64,000 bases of DNA from an uncultured Eubacterium sp. (GTDB lineage Bacteria; Bacillota; Clostridia; Oscillospirales; Acutalibacteraceae). The position numbers and the translations under genes are program-made. Location: the NCBI GenBank assembly GCA_910583925.1, contig CAJTZJ010000003.1, positions 139,713 to 203,712 of the forward strand. The letters are read 5' to 3'. How positions within the stretch are numbered: position 1 is the stretch's first letter; each line of letters opens with the position of its first letter. This document shows positions 45,855 to 54,895 of this stretch, one piece after another. A model generated the notes under the pieces. The model did no database searches, had not been told where the DNA came from, and saw nothing but the letters and a program-made list of their open reading frames with translations.

Positions 45855-46770
45855 GCTTCTCCCTCCTTTTTTTCATCTTATCCTTGAATGTTCCGCTGAA
45901 AACAAGAGCAAGAACAAAGAGAACTGCCATTAAAGCCTTATTGTATTCACTCGGAAGACCGATAACAACAGCAATCTGGAGGCATGCCTTATAAATAATT
46001 GTACCGAAAATAACCATTGTTGTTGCCTCCATAAAGCGAATACGCTTGAAAAGAGAAAGACCGATGATAACACTTGAAAGCCCGAATACAACCATTCCGA
46101 CACCCATATTGGTATTTGCCGTTTCCGTACTCTGCGCAATTACTGCACCGCTTACAGCGGCAAGTCCGTTGCCCAGTGCAAGACCAAGTATTTTTGATAT
46201 ACCGGGATTTTTTGCAAGCATAACAACATACTGCTGATTAGAGCCGGTTGCTCGTAAAAGCATACCTGATTTAGTTTTCAGATATAAATCAATAAGAATT
46301 TTAAGAACTATAACAAAAACTGCAAGCACAATAAGCTTTCTCACATTTATATTGCCGATATTTTCAGGCAAAACATTTGCAGCTCCGCTGTTGAATATTG
46401 TTTTTCTTCCAAAAACAGATGCAATCGACTGCCCGTCTGTACCCGCCTTTATTATTACAAGATTTACCGTAAGCAGCAATGTATAAACAAGAATTCCCGA
46501 AAGGAGCGGCTGAAGCTTCAGCTTGACATGAAGAATACCTGTTATACAGCCTGCTGCAGCTCCGCAGGCAAATGCAATAACAACAGAAATCCAGGGGTTT
46601 ATACCCTTAAGAATAAGTACTGCCGAAACAATTGCACCAAGCGGCATGGTTCCGTCAACAGACAAATCAGGAAAATCAAGTATGCTGTATGCAAGATAAA
46701 CACCGAGAGCAAGAATAGCATATTTGAAGCCCTCCTCCAGCACAATCTTTACAATGTTTAAAATTTCCAT
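45847..46770 (-). CDS. ABC transporter permease (BPD_transp_2 type)
   Basis: A 307-residue permease with about eight to nine transmembrane segments. LSVDGTMPLGAIVSA and GLALGNGLAAVSGAV are typical of the branched-chain/TrpY-like permease family. ATG at 46770 has GGTGA upstream. A terminator-like hairpin separates it from the binding-protein gene. Confidence 0.88.
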   Translation of the reverse strand: MEILNIVKIVLEEGFKYAILALGVYLAYSILDFPDLSVDGTMPLGAIVSAVLILKGINPWISVVIAFACGAAAGCITGILHVKLKLQPLLSGILVYTLLLTVNLVIIKAGTDGQSIASVFGRKTIFNSGAANVLPENIGNINVRKLIVLAVFVIVLKILIDLYLKTKSGMLLRATGSNQQYVVMLAKNPGISKILGLALGNGLAAVSGAVIAQSTETANTNMGVGMVVFGLSSVIIGLSLFKRIRFMEATTMVIFGTIIYKACLQIAVVIGLPSEYNKALMAVLFVLALVFSGTFKDKMKKRREKHA

Positions 46771-46794
46771 ATTTTCACCATTAATCAATTCGTA

Positions 46795-46855
46795 AGAAAA
46801 GAGCAGAACGGCTTATCCGAGGTTTCGCAACGAAGCCTCTGTTTTTGTTCTGCTC
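46795..46855 (-). terminator. Intercistronic terminator/attenuator between binding protein and permease
   Basis: Minus-strand GAGCAGAAC and GTTCTGCTC, with an inner AGGCTTCG/CGAA-CCT helix, followed by TTTTCTT. It would let only part of transcription continue into the permease. A T run on the other side makes it nearly symmetric. Confidence 0.65.
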
Positions 46856-46867
46856 AATTTTTTTGTT

Positions 46868-47881
46868 TTACTCTGCCTCGGCAGAGGTTGTTGTAATCTT
46901 TTCCGCATCATTCAGACTATCCGGAATTGTAATTCCAAGCTTTGATGCAATATCTGTATTAATAACAGTAAAGGAATCCATAACGGTTAAAACCGGAGTT
47001 GCCGCAGGATTTGCACCATTTAGGATATCAACAGCCATTTTACCCGTCTGCTCGCCAAGGGCAACATAATCAAGAGAAGCAGAAGCAAGGCAGCCCTTCT
47101 TTACCTGCTCTATTTCAGAGCCGTAAACAGGAATATTTGCTTCTTCAGCCTGCTGAAGAAAAACGCCCATATTATCAACAACATTGTTATCCGTTAAATT
47201 TGTTAAAGCATCAACCTTTGGAATAAGGCTTGCAGAGGCAGAGGCAAGCTCAGTAGCATCCGTTATGCCCTGTGTAATAAGCTCAATGCCTACTGCATTA
47301 CATTCAGCCTCAAGCGTTCTTATCTGACTGATGGAGTTCGGTTCGCTTGTTGTATAAAGCACACCCAGCTTTTCAATTTCAGGCTGAAGCGCTTTAATAA
47401 GAGCAACCTGACCCTTAAGATCAATTGCATCGGCAGTACCGGTACAATTATTTCCGGGAGCCTCAAGACTTTCAACAATTCCGGCTTCAATCGGATCCGA
47501 AACAGCACAGAAAACAACAGGAATGCTTGATGAAGCAGATTTTACTGCTGAAAATGCACTGATAGCCGCAGGAGTGGCAACAGCGATAATCATATCATAA
47601 TCCGAAACAGCCATTTTTTCTGCATAGCTTTGGCAATCTGCAACAGCGCTTCCGCTTGATCCGATTTCAAGATGATGACCAATGCCTGCTGCATCAAGAG
47701 CTTTTATAACACCCTCTGTACAGTTATCCAGGCTCGAATGCGGCATAAACTGAAGAATGGCAACATTAGCTGTTTTTTCATCCGCCGGCTCTTTTTCTCC
47801 GCTGTTTGAACAGCCTGCAAACGCAGCCGCAACAAGAAGAGCAGAAATTAAGACTGCCAAGACCCTTTTAAATTTTTTCAT
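46868..47881 (-). CDS. ABC transporter substrate-binding lipoprotein (TrpX/ABC_sub_bind family)
   Basis: A 337-residue lipoprotein. The signal peptide ends with AAFAGC, so the mature protein starts at Cys ~24. The two-lobed domain contains ALVAINPxx-like family segments such as IPVVFCAVSDPIEAGIV and GLLYTTSEPNS-type GVLYTTSEPNS. ATG at 47881 has GGAGG upstream. Homologues bind tryptophan or other small molecules; the ligand here is not clear. It is the first gene of the importer operon. Confidence 0.88.
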   Translation of the reverse strand: MKKFKRVLAVLISALLVAAAFAGCSNSGEKEPADEKTANVAILQFMPHSSLDNCTEGVIKALDAAGIGHHLEIGSSGSAVADCQSYAEKMAVSDYDMIIAVATPAAISAFSAVKSASSSIPVVFCAVSDPIEAGIVESLEAPGNNCTGTADAIDLKGQVALIKALQPEIEKLGVLYTTSEPNSISQIRTLEAECNAVGIELITQGITDATELASASASLIPKVDALTNLTDNNVVDNMGVFLQQAEEANIPVYGSEIEQVKKGCLASASLDYVALGEQTGKMAVDILNGANPAATPVLTVMDSFTVINTDIASKLGITIPDSLNDAEKITTTSAEAE

Positions 47882-47912
47882 ATCGTATTTCCTCCGTATA
47901 TTAATTAAAACA

Positions 47913-47941
47913 ATTATATACCCAGCTTTTTTCCTTGTCAA
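47913..47941 (-). promoter_or_regulatory. Promoter of the ABC importer operon
   Basis: Perfect TTGACA, 17 bases, TATAAT. The leader is only ~25 bases, so no T-box or riboswitch fits. Confidence 0.85.
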
Positions 47942-47983
47942 CACTTTAATGTGATAAAGTCACGATGAAAACAAACAATATCA

Positions 47984-49624
47984 TCAGATCAAAGCCATAA
48001 TCAAAGCAACAATTCCCCATATAACAAGCCCGATTATGCCAAGAACAACCGCAAGAAGCAGCAACACAGCAAGTATTAGCAAAACAAGAACAAGCGGACC
48101 TTTTTTGCTCTTCTTAACTGTATCTTTAAATGCCTTCTTTTCCTCTTTAGGAGCAGGATTTTCATCATCATAAACCGGATAAATCTTAAGCGTTGCCTCT
48201 GCATCACAGGGGCCGGAATTCCAAAGAAGAGGTTCTATAAGACTTCTTACACTTTCAGCACCCTTAATAAACTTTCCGATTGAAAGATGAATTGTATTCA
48301 GAAAAGCATCAATAACATTCAAAAAGCCGCATGCAATTTTGTATTCCCTTGTATCGGGCGTATACGGCGAATCACCGCAATACAGATTCTGAATAAGCTC
48401 AATGATAAAATCAACAACTCTGTTGTCTGCAATATCGGCGATATCCTTTTTCTTAAGCCCGCTTTCCTTTTTGCAAAGGCGCCATATTTTCTTAAATGTA
48501 AGCTTATTAATAAACTTAGCAATCGGCTTTATAATCCAGCCAAGCTTTTTAACCTTTTCACCCGGAACAGAAAACGCATCTGTCATTTCTGCAAGATGGT
48601 CTATATCCGTAGCAGCTGCGGTAATAACCTCTCTTATCATACCAAAGAAGAAGTTTTTCATATATTTATCAAACGGCTGTCCCTTTGTATCAAGCCCCGG
48701 AACATCCTTAATAATAATTGTATCTGTTCGAATTTCTCCGTTTGCAGGATCAAAGGTAACATTTCGCATCACAGGCGGACAGCCAAGCATTGCGCCACAG
48801 GCAATATCATAAAACTTATTGCCCTTTTCTGTTGTAACAACGGAAATATCGTGAACATGCGTATGACCCGTAAGCATACAATGAAGACCATTATCTGCAA
48901 AAATCTCTCGTGTAACCTCATGATTTTTCTGCATATTGCCACCGCCGATTATCTGATAAAACGGAGATGGAGAAATCATTGGATGATGTGTCATCGCAAT
49001 AACATACTGATCATTCTTTTTGGCATCCTCAAGCTGCTCCATAATCCACTGCATACATTCGTCGCTGTAGCCTGAGCCTCTGCCATCTTCTTTTTCATTT
49101 GTATCATCATTCAAAGCAAAAAGTCTGTAGCCGGGAGCAAGCTGAACAACATAGCAAAGTGATTTTTCAAAGGTTGCAATGGCCTCTTCCGGACCGAATT
49201 CATAATACATATCCCACAAATCATGCCTGTTTTCAACAGCAGGAACCTGAATTTTCTTATCACCGTCATAGCCGTCTGTAACGCCGCCTTCACGATAATC
49301 ATGGGTAGCTGTAATCACATAAACTCTTTTTCCGCGTTTCTTCAGATCACGGAGCATTTCAATAAATTCCTTGTGAGATTCAATTTCGCCGTCCTTGGTT
49401 GTATCGCCTGCAAGAACAATGATATCCGTTGAAGTATCCTCACAAAGAATATCAAAGCCGGCTTTTATAACAAGATCCGAATCCTTGATGATTTTCTGAC
49501 TTTTAGCCTCCGCCTTTTCATAGGCAGTTCCCTCTGTTCCGCCTTTTCGTGAGTAATAATGAAGATCCGTTATAAACTGAATTTTAAGCGGATCATTTTT
49601 GCTTCCCCAAATTCTATTTTCCAT
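47984..49624 (-). CDS. Calcineurin-like metallophosphoesterase, membrane-anchored
   Basis: A 546-residue protein. The metallophosphoesterase motifs are TDLHY (~19-23), AGDTTKDGE (~72-80), TATHD, MTHHPM and TGHTHVHD. A lysine-rich stretch precedes a hydrophobic C-terminus (~515-546) that would anchor it in the membrane. GAGGGG precedes the ATG. It follows the large glycosidase gene by 13 bases, in one operon. Substrate unknown. Confidence 0.85.
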   Translation of the reverse strand: MENRIWGSKNDPLKIQFITDLHYYSRKGGTEGTAYEKAEAKSQKIIKDSDLVIKAGFDILCEDTSTDIIVLAGDTTKDGEIESHKEFIEMLRDLKKRGKRVYVITATHDYREGGVTDGYDGDKKIQVPAVENRHDLWDMYYEFGPEEAIATFEKSLCYVVQLAPGYRLFALNDDTNEKEDGRGSGYSDECMQWIMEQLEDAKKNDQYVIAMTHHPMISPSPFYQIIGGGNMQKNHEVTREIFADNGLHCMLTGHTHVHDISVVTTEKGNKFYDIACGAMLGCPPVMRNVTFDPANGEIRTDTIIIKDVPGLDTKGQPFDKYMKNFFFGMIREVITAAATDIDHLAEMTDAFSVPGEKVKKLGWIIKPIAKFINKLTFKKIWRLCKKESGLKKKDIADIADNRVVDFIIELIQNLYCGDSPYTPDTREYKIACGFLNVIDAFLNTIHLSIGKFIKGAESVRSLIEPLLWNSGPCDAEATLKIYPVYDDENPAPKEEKKAFKDTVKKSKKGPLVLVLLILAVLLLLAVVLGIIGLVIWGIVALIMALI

Positions 49625-49637
49625 ATTTTACCCCTCT

Positions 49638-52331
49638 TTATTTAATTGTATTAATTTTTATTTCTCCGTTTTTAACATTACCGTTAAGCGTAATTTCAAT
49701 AATACCCTTCGCTCTTTGGTTAAACGCAATTTTCTCATTATCCAGAAGAACCTCATATTCATTTTTATCTGAAAGACAAACAAGAATTCCGTATTTTTCA
49801 TTACTTCCAAAATACCTGAACTTAAGGTAAGCACTGTCTGTATCAGCCTGCTGCTCATCAAGCCACAAATCAAAACCGGTTGTAATTGAAGCCGGACGGT
49901 AATAAGCATCAGCCCATACACATATCGGAGCAGAAAGCCCGCCGAAATTATGGAACCAGCCGCCTCTTTGCGTTTCAATACCAAAGCATTCATAGGTATT
50001 ATAAGAAAAATCTGTTTCCTTTTTCCACATATTAAGCGCTCTGTCTGCAATTTCAAAAGCAAAATCCATATCGCCGAGATCAAACATTGCCTTCCAGATA
50101 AACCACTGATGTGACATCCATACATTACCGTTCCAATATCCATCATCAAAATAATAGGATGCACTCATATCAACAGCGGAAATACCGCTTTCACTCCACA
50201 TTTCCTTTGGATTTTTAATATGTGAAAGAAGAACATCCTTTCTTTTTCCTTCAGCAGCACCTGCGATAAGAGGATAAACGCCGTCCATTCCCTTATTCAT
50301 ATTTTCGCCGCTTTCATTGCGCAGAAAGCCTGTTATATTTTTATTTTCATCATAAACAGTATATGAATAATAGCCTGCGTCCTCATCCCAGCACAAATCA
50401 TTAAGTGCTCTTGTACAGCGGTTTATTTCACTTTCAAAAAATGCAGCATCCGCTTTTTTGCCCATAGCCGCAGCAGCCATTTTCATTACCTTTGCAGCAA
50501 GAATGATATGGGAGGTTGAGATACAGGGGCAGATTTTATGCATCATCTGCTTATCAATCATATAAACCTGAGCAGGATAATCATCCATACCCGAACAGGA
50601 ATACCAGTAATCATAGGTTGTTAAAAGATTATTGCCGAATTTCCCTGTTGTTGAGCCTTCTGTAATGCCGGCAATATATTTGTAATATCTGAGCATTTTA
50701 TCATAAAGTGCATAAAGGGATTCTCTGCTTCTGCTTTTCTTAAACAACTCGCCATACTGTGCAAACTGGGTCGGGACAAGGCTTCCGTGAAGCACAAAAG
50801 CATAATCCTCATTATCCTCTTCAGCAAGATAGGTTTCAAGAATATACTGTGATTTTTCAATGCTGTATTCAAGCACACCAACACCGATAATGCCGCTGTC
50901 CCAGGTATAAAAACTGTCCCATCTCTTACCGGGAGTAAAATGAACAACATTTTCGCCGTGTTTATAAAGCGGATAAACTACATTCGTTAAAAGCGTTGTT
51001 TTCAAAATCTCCGTTGATAAATTATATTTTTTCCCCGCTTCATTGAATGCAGCATTGGTATCAGCGCTTTCTGCTGCTTTTATCATGCTTTCATATTCAG
51101 CAAAAGAAAGAGGATTCATCTTTTTCTTTGATACAACCATATATTCTGTATGCTCGGAATTCGGTTCTATATAAATAGACTTAACAAGCGTATTATGGAA
51201 AAAGCCGTCATCGCTTTTTTTGTTTTTAAAGCTTCCGGAAAAGGTTTCACGAAGCTCATCATATGTATGATCACCATTTGAAAGTCTGTTCGACAGTGCA
51301 TCCTCAAGGCAGCCGCTGTCAAGCGTTCTCTGTCTTGTTCGTGCATTGTGGGTAAGCACATAATAGGTTTCGTCTGTTTCGGGATAGGTAAGGCTTATTC
51401 TTTTGCCAAGTCCGGCATCCTCCGATTCAATCTGAGGAACAACCCCTCTTTCCTGCATAGAAACAGAAATTTTATCCGCATCGCCCTTTTCGGTTATTGC
51501 GAAAAAGTCAAGTTCAATCCCTGCTGTACCAAGGCTTTCCAGTACAAGCTTATCGAAAGAATTCTCATATGGAAAAGCAACAAGATTAAGTGCCTCCGTT
51601 TCAGGCAGAATAACCTTTTCTCCATTCAGCATAAATTCGGCATTACCGCCCTCAACCGTTCTGTATCTTACAGTAACAACCGGGCTTTCAAATTCCCCTG
51701 ATGATACAGTATATGTAACCTTATCTCCCTTTTCACATCCGAAAGGCTTTAAATTTAAAATCGGAACATGATAATTTTCGCATCTGTCACCAAGACCGAA
51801 GCCGCCGTAAAAACGATAATCCGAAAATTGACCCTTCTTCATTCCGTCCGTATTCTGATTATCCCACGGACGGGAAACGGCATAAGTAAATTCACTGTAA
51901 TCAATCGCATTTACAAATACACATTTTTCAGGAAAAGAAACGCTGCAATATTTCACACTTGGATATTCAAGAGCAGAAAATGCATTCAGCACACAGTTTT
52001 GCTTCAGCTCGGTGTTATTCACAAATTTGCAGCGCATCAGATATGCTTCATCCTCCATTTTTACAAACGAAACATCAGCATAAATCTGATCTTTCCACAA
52101 AAGCTCGTAACGATAAGAATAATACGAATAATCGCCGCTGCAATGCCATAAATGATAATTGCTTGGTATTGTAACATTCGGAACGGGAACAGATGAATTC
52201 CAGATGGTAGGATGCACAATAAAATCAAATCTTGCACCTGATTCTGCCTGATTTTCAACTATTCTTGAGATTCCCATATATTTTTTTGAATACGGCCCCC
52301 AAATAGGCATTGAATTTTTACTTTCTGTCAT
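49638..52331 (-). CDS. Putative (alpha/alpha)6-barrel glycoside hydrolase, GH63-like
   Basis: An 897-residue protein without signal peptide. The N-terminal ~350 residues are beta-rich. From ~440 there is an alpha/alpha toroid with RWDSFYTWDSG (~468-478), a PTQFAQYGELF segment, DDGYWNGNVWMSHQW (~745-759) and RGGWFHNFGG. These resemble GH63/GH37-type glycosidases, where such tryptophan/aspartate motifs line the active site. A short beta domain closes the protein. The family call is tentative; a glycosidase acting on imported oligosaccharide is the best guess. Confidence 0.6.
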   Translation of the reverse strand: MTESKNSMPIWGPYSKKYMGISRIVENQAESGARFDFIVHPTIWNSSVPVPNVTIPSNYHLWHCSGDYSYYSYRYELLWKDQIYADVSFVKMEDEAYLMRCKFVNNTELKQNCVLNAFSALEYPSVKYCSVSFPEKCVFVNAIDYSEFTYAVSRPWDNQNTDGMKKGQFSDYRFYGGFGLGDRCENYHVPILNLKPFGCEKGDKVTYTVSSGEFESPVVTVRYRTVEGGNAEFMLNGEKVILPETEALNLVAFPYENSFDKLVLESLGTAGIELDFFAITEKGDADKISVSMQERGVVPQIESEDAGLGKRISLTYPETDETYYVLTHNARTRQRTLDSGCLEDALSNRLSNGDHTYDELRETFSGSFKNKKSDDGFFHNTLVKSIYIEPNSEHTEYMVVSKKKMNPLSFAEYESMIKAAESADTNAAFNEAGKKYNLSTEILKTTLLTNVVYPLYKHGENVVHFTPGKRWDSFYTWDSGIIGVGVLEYSIEKSQYILETYLAEEDNEDYAFVLHGSLVPTQFAQYGELFKKSRSRESLYALYDKMLRYYKYIAGITEGSTTGKFGNNLLTTYDYWYSCSGMDDYPAQVYMIDKQMMHKICPCISTSHIILAAKVMKMAAAAMGKKADAAFFESEINRCTRALNDLCWDEDAGYYSYTVYDENKNITGFLRNESGENMNKGMDGVYPLIAGAAEGKRKDVLLSHIKNPKEMWSESGISAVDMSASYYFDDGYWNGNVWMSHQWFIWKAMFDLGDMDFAFEIADRALNMWKKETDFSYNTYECFGIETQRGGWFHNFGGLSAPICVWADAYYRPASITTGFDLWLDEQQADTDSAYLKFRYFGSNEKYGILVCLSDKNEYEVLLDNEKIAFNQRAKGIIEITLNGNVKNGEIKINTIK

Positions 52332-52363
52332 AGTTTATCGCCCTTTAAATTTTATTTATTGTA

Positions 52364-52391
52364 ATTATACTTGATTAAAAATGTTTGTCAA
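52364..52391 (-). promoter_or_regulatory. Promoter of the glycosidase-phosphoesterase operon
   Basis: TTGACA, 16 bases, TATAAT on the minus strand. Confidence 0.8.
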
Positions 52392-52425
52392 TAGATTATA
52401 ATTTATATTTATTTAAATATAATTA

Positions 52426-52456
52426 TTGACATAGTATACAGTTTCATATATACTAT
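52426..52456 (+). promoter_or_regulatory. Promoter of the MATE gene with flanking inverted repeat
   Basis: TTGACA, 17 bases, TATACT. ATAGTATA (52431-52438) and TATACTAT (52449-52456) form an 8-bp inverted repeat across the spacer and -10, a likely operator. Confidence 0.7.
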
Positions 52457-52500
52457 CTCTTGCTGTATTCGCAGCAAATAAAATATTGATATTTTGTCAT

Positions 52501-52582
52501 CGGAGAACGCACAGCCGCAGCTGTGTTGTTGAAAAGATGTCGAGTGCGCTCGGTTATTTTTAATAATCGGGTGCCTTTTTTT
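52501..52582 (+). promoter_or_regulatory. Structured leader with terminator upstream of MATE pump, candidate riboswitch
   Basis: A first hairpin joins AACGCACAGC (52506-52515) to GCTGTGTTGTT (52520-52530) around CGCA. A terminator follows: GCGCTCGGTTATT (52546-52558) with AATAATCGGGTGC (52562-52574) and then seven T. CGCAC in the first hairpin can instead pair with GTGCG (52545-52549 region), which would break the terminator. Two mutually exclusive folds before an exporter gene are the usual form of a transcriptional riboswitch. The guanidine-IV (mepA) class is found before MATE genes in Clostridia and is the first to test. Confidence 0.6.
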
Positions 52583-52638
52583 ATTGTTTATAATCTGTTA
52601 TAAGCAAAAGCTTTGACTATATTGTAAAGGAGAACATA

Positions 52639-53967
52639 ATGAGAATCAAATTATCAGATCATTTCAACTTTAAAAAGCTTATTTGTTTTGTAATTCCTTC
52701 TGTTTGTATGATGATTTTTACTTCAATTTACAGTGTAGTGGATGGCTTTTTTGTTTCAAATTATGCAGGAAAAACGCCGTTTGCTGCCCTGAATCTTATT
52801 TATCCTCTTCTGATGATGCTTGCCGCACTTGGATTTATGATTGGAACAGGCGGAAGTGCAGTAGTTTCAAAAGCACTTGGCGAGGGCAGGAATAAAGAAG
52901 CAAACGAATATTTCTCACTGCTTGTTTATGCAGCATTAATCGCCGGAATTATTATCAGCATATTCGGATTCATATTTTTAAAGCCGCTTGCAATCATTCT
53001 CGGCGCTGATGATAACATGATTGGCTACTGCCTGATGTACGGAAGAATCCTTCTCTGCTCGCTGCCCTTTTTTATTCTTCAGAATGTGTTCCAGAGCTTT
53101 TTCGTAACTGCCGAAAAGCCAACACTTGGCTTGCTTGTGACGATTGGAGCAGGACTTACAAATATTGTTCTTGATTATCTTCTTGTAGGCATTTTCAATT
53201 ATGGACTTGTCGGAGCAGCTGCTGCAACCGCCGCAAGTCAGATTATCGGCGGAACGATTCCGATTATCTACTTTGTAACCAAAAACAGCAGCCTTTTACG
53301 GCTTACAAAATGCAGATTTTACGGCAGAATTCTTCTTAAAACCTGCACAAACGGATCATCAGAGCTTATGACCTCCATTTCTTCCTCGCTTGTCAATATG
53401 CTTTACAATTTACAGCTTATGAAGCTTGCAGGAGAAAACGGTATTGCTGCATACGGAGTAATTATGTATGTAAACTTTATATTCGTTGCAATCTTCCTTG
53501 GATATTCCATCGGCAGTGCACCTATAATAGGCTATCATTACGGCGCTGAAAATCATAAGGAATTAAAAGGACTTTTAAAGAAAAGCCTTATAATAACTGC
53601 TGTCTGCGGAATCCTTCTTACAGCCTCAGCTGTTTTGCTCGCTTCTCCGTTATCAAAGATTTTTGTAGGCTATGATGAAGAGCTGTTCAGCCTCACTCGT
53701 AATGGCTTCAGATTATTTTCTTTATCATTTCTTATAACAGGCTTCAACATTTTTGCCTCTTCATTTTTTACAGCCTTAGGAAATGGCTTTGTTTCGGCTG
53801 CAATTTCATTTTCACGAACCCTGCTGTTTCAGATTGCTGCCGTTCTTTTGTTGCCGCTGCTTTTCGGACTGAACGGAATATGGCTTGCCGTCGTTGCGGC
53901 AGAAGCGATTTCAATTTTAGTTACAGCAGTATTTTTAATTAAAAACAAAAAGCGTTATCATTACTGA
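52639..53967 (+). CDS. MATE-family multidrug/cation antiporter
   Basis: A 442-residue membrane protein with 12 predicted transmembrane segments. The two halves are similar, with the MatE features GTGGSAVVSKALGEG (~74-88) and SIGSAPIIGYHYGAEN (~294-309). AAGGAG lies before the ATG. It exports drugs or small organic cations in exchange for Na+ or H+. The structured leader suggests ligand-controlled expression. Confidence 0.92.
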   Translation: MRIKLSDHFNFKKLICFVIPSVCMMIFTSIYSVVDGFFVSNYAGKTPFAALNLIYPLLMMLAALGFMIGTGGSAVVSKALGEGRNKEANEYFSLLVYAALIAGIIISIFGFIFLKPLAIILGADDNMIGYCLMYGRILLCSLPFFILQNVFQSFFVTAEKPTLGLLVTIGAGLTNIVLDYLLVGIFNYGLVGAAAATAASQIIGGTIPIIYFVTKNSSLLRLTKCRFYGRILLKTCTNGSSELMTSISSSLVNMLYNLQLMKLAGENGIAAYGVIMYVNFIFVAIFLGYSIGSAPIIGYHYGAENHKELKGLLKKSLIITAVCGILLTASAVLLASPLSKIFVGYDEELFSLTRNGFRLFSLSFLITGFNIFASSFFTALGNGFVSAAISFSRTLLFQIAAVLLLPLLFGLNGIWLAVVAAEAISILVTAVFLIKNKKRYHY

Positions 53968-53970
53968 TTG

Positions 53971-54014
53971 CCGTTTGGAGGCACCTTAAAACTGTACTTT
54001 GAGGTGCTTCCAAA
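53971..54014. repeat. Inverted repeat after the MATE gene
   Basis: GGAGGCACCTTAAA pairs imperfectly with TTTGAGGTGCTTCC. The bases after it on the plus strand are A, not T, so it is not a standard terminator for the MATE gene. Confidence 0.45.
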
Positions 54015-54042
54015 AAAATATAAAAATAATTAAAAAAATGTA

Positions 54043-54071
54043 TTGACATTGCAAATTTTATTTGCTATTAT
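54043..54071 (+). promoter_or_regulatory. Promoter of tRNA-Asn
   Basis: TTGACA, 17 bases, TATTAT. Confidence 0.7.
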
Positions 54072-54092
54072 ATTAAAGCACTTGAGAGACAT

Positions 54093-54168
54093 TCCTCTAT
54101 AGCTCAGTCGGTAGAGCATGCGGCTGTTAACCGCAGGGTCGTTGGTTCGAGTCCAACTGGGGGAGCCA
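54093..54168 (+). tRNA. tRNA-Asn (anticodon GTT)
   Basis: A 76-base cloverleaf with encoded CCA. The anticodon stem TGCGG/CCGCA encloses CTGTTAA, giving GTT. Acceptor TCCTCTA pairs with TGGGGGA with G-U pairs. It lies next to the RHS cassette array. Confidence 0.96.
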
Positions 54169-54170
54169 CA

Positions 54171-54203
54171 AACCTCGTAACTTAGGTTACGAGGTTTTTT
54201 TAT
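54171..54203 (+). terminator. Terminator after tRNA-Asn
   Basis: AACCTCGTAAC pairs with GTTACGAGGTT around TTAG, then a run of T. Confidence 0.9.
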
Positions 54204-54235
54204 TGAAAAAGCATTACATTTCTATCGCAAAAATT

Positions 54236-54269
54236 ACGGGAGAATGATTATTACCATCCTCCCGTTTTT
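54236..54269 (+). terminator. Second terminator-like hairpin
   Basis: ACGGGAG/CTCCCGT with a partly paired interior and TTTTC after it. Confidence 0.6.
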
Positions 54270-54300
54270 CATTTAATACACAAATCTGACCACAAGCCAA

Positions 54301-54428
54301 AACTGTGAATATTTTTCACAATTTTGACATCATTTCGGCAAATTCTGCGGTTTGGCTTAAAGTTTAAGGGGAGAGATACTCTCCCCTTAGTTTTTTGCCT
54401 TAACTCAGAGAATCGTCCCCTGTGTCAC
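54301..54428 (-). repeat. RHS-array intergenic repeat, copy 1 (truncated)
   Basis: Shares the TGTGAA-N5-TTCACA palindrome, the CATTTCGGCAAATTCTGCGG segment, the GGGGAGA/TCTCCCC hairpin and the GTCCCCTGTGT end with copies 2-5. It lacks the TTGACG promoter half. It marks the distal end of the array. Confidence 0.85.
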
Positions 54429-54884
54429 TCAGTGAGTCAACATATAATTAGTTAAACTATTATGATATGCGGACCAAATTACTCCAAATATAAACAGTAA
54501 AACTAAGACAATTATCACAATAACTGTAGCATCAAAGTTAAAATACTTTTTGTAAATATTTGGATATAATAATTTAAAATATAATTTTTGGACTCTATTA
54601 TTTGTGATTTTTCCCTTTTGGCATTTTTTTAAATTTCTCTGTAAGCACTTATAAAGTTTTGACTTAGGTATACATCCATTACCATATTTTATTATTTGCA
54701 ATCTCATTTTTTTGCACTTAATTGCCCTACTTTTAGAACAATCTAGCGGCTTAATTTCTATAAGCAAATAATAACTATTATTAAGCGTTCTTTTTAATAT
54801 GTTTAATGATAAATCATTATTATTATACAATTTAATAAAATCACCAATAAAATCATATTCTTCCGTATTAAATCTATTATCCAT
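54429..54884 (-). CDS. Putative immunity protein of RHS cassette A
   Basis: A 151-residue protein with one strong transmembrane segment (~119-143, TVIVIIVLVLLFIFGVIW) and a basic, cysteine-containing cytoplasmic part. AAGGGA precedes the ATG. It starts 11 bases after the RHS stop and ends inside the intergenic repeat. No family recognised; the role is inferred from its place, which is where immunity genes of polymorphic toxins lie. It is clearly more AT-rich than housekeeping genes. Confidence 0.6.
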   Translation of the reverse strand: MDNRFNTEEYDFIGDFIKLYNNNDLSLNILKRTLNNSYYLLIEIKPLDCSKSRAIKCKKMRLQIIKYGNGCIPKSKLYKCLQRNLKKCQKGKITNNRVQKLYFKLLYPNIYKKYFNFDATVIVIIVLVLLFIFGVIWSAYHNSLTNYMLTH

Positions 54885-54895
54885 AATTCATTCCC

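Noticed and set aside
47882..47941. T-box or riboswitch before the TrpX-like importer
   Set aside because: The predicted leader is only about 25 bases, too short for either.
48287..49075. Long plus-strand open frame opposite the metallophosphoesterase
   Set aside because: It lies wholly antisense to a gene with clear catalytic motifs and has no family features.
53971..54014. Terminator of the MATE gene
   Set aside because: The hairpin is followed by A bases on the plus strand; the T run is on the wrong side.
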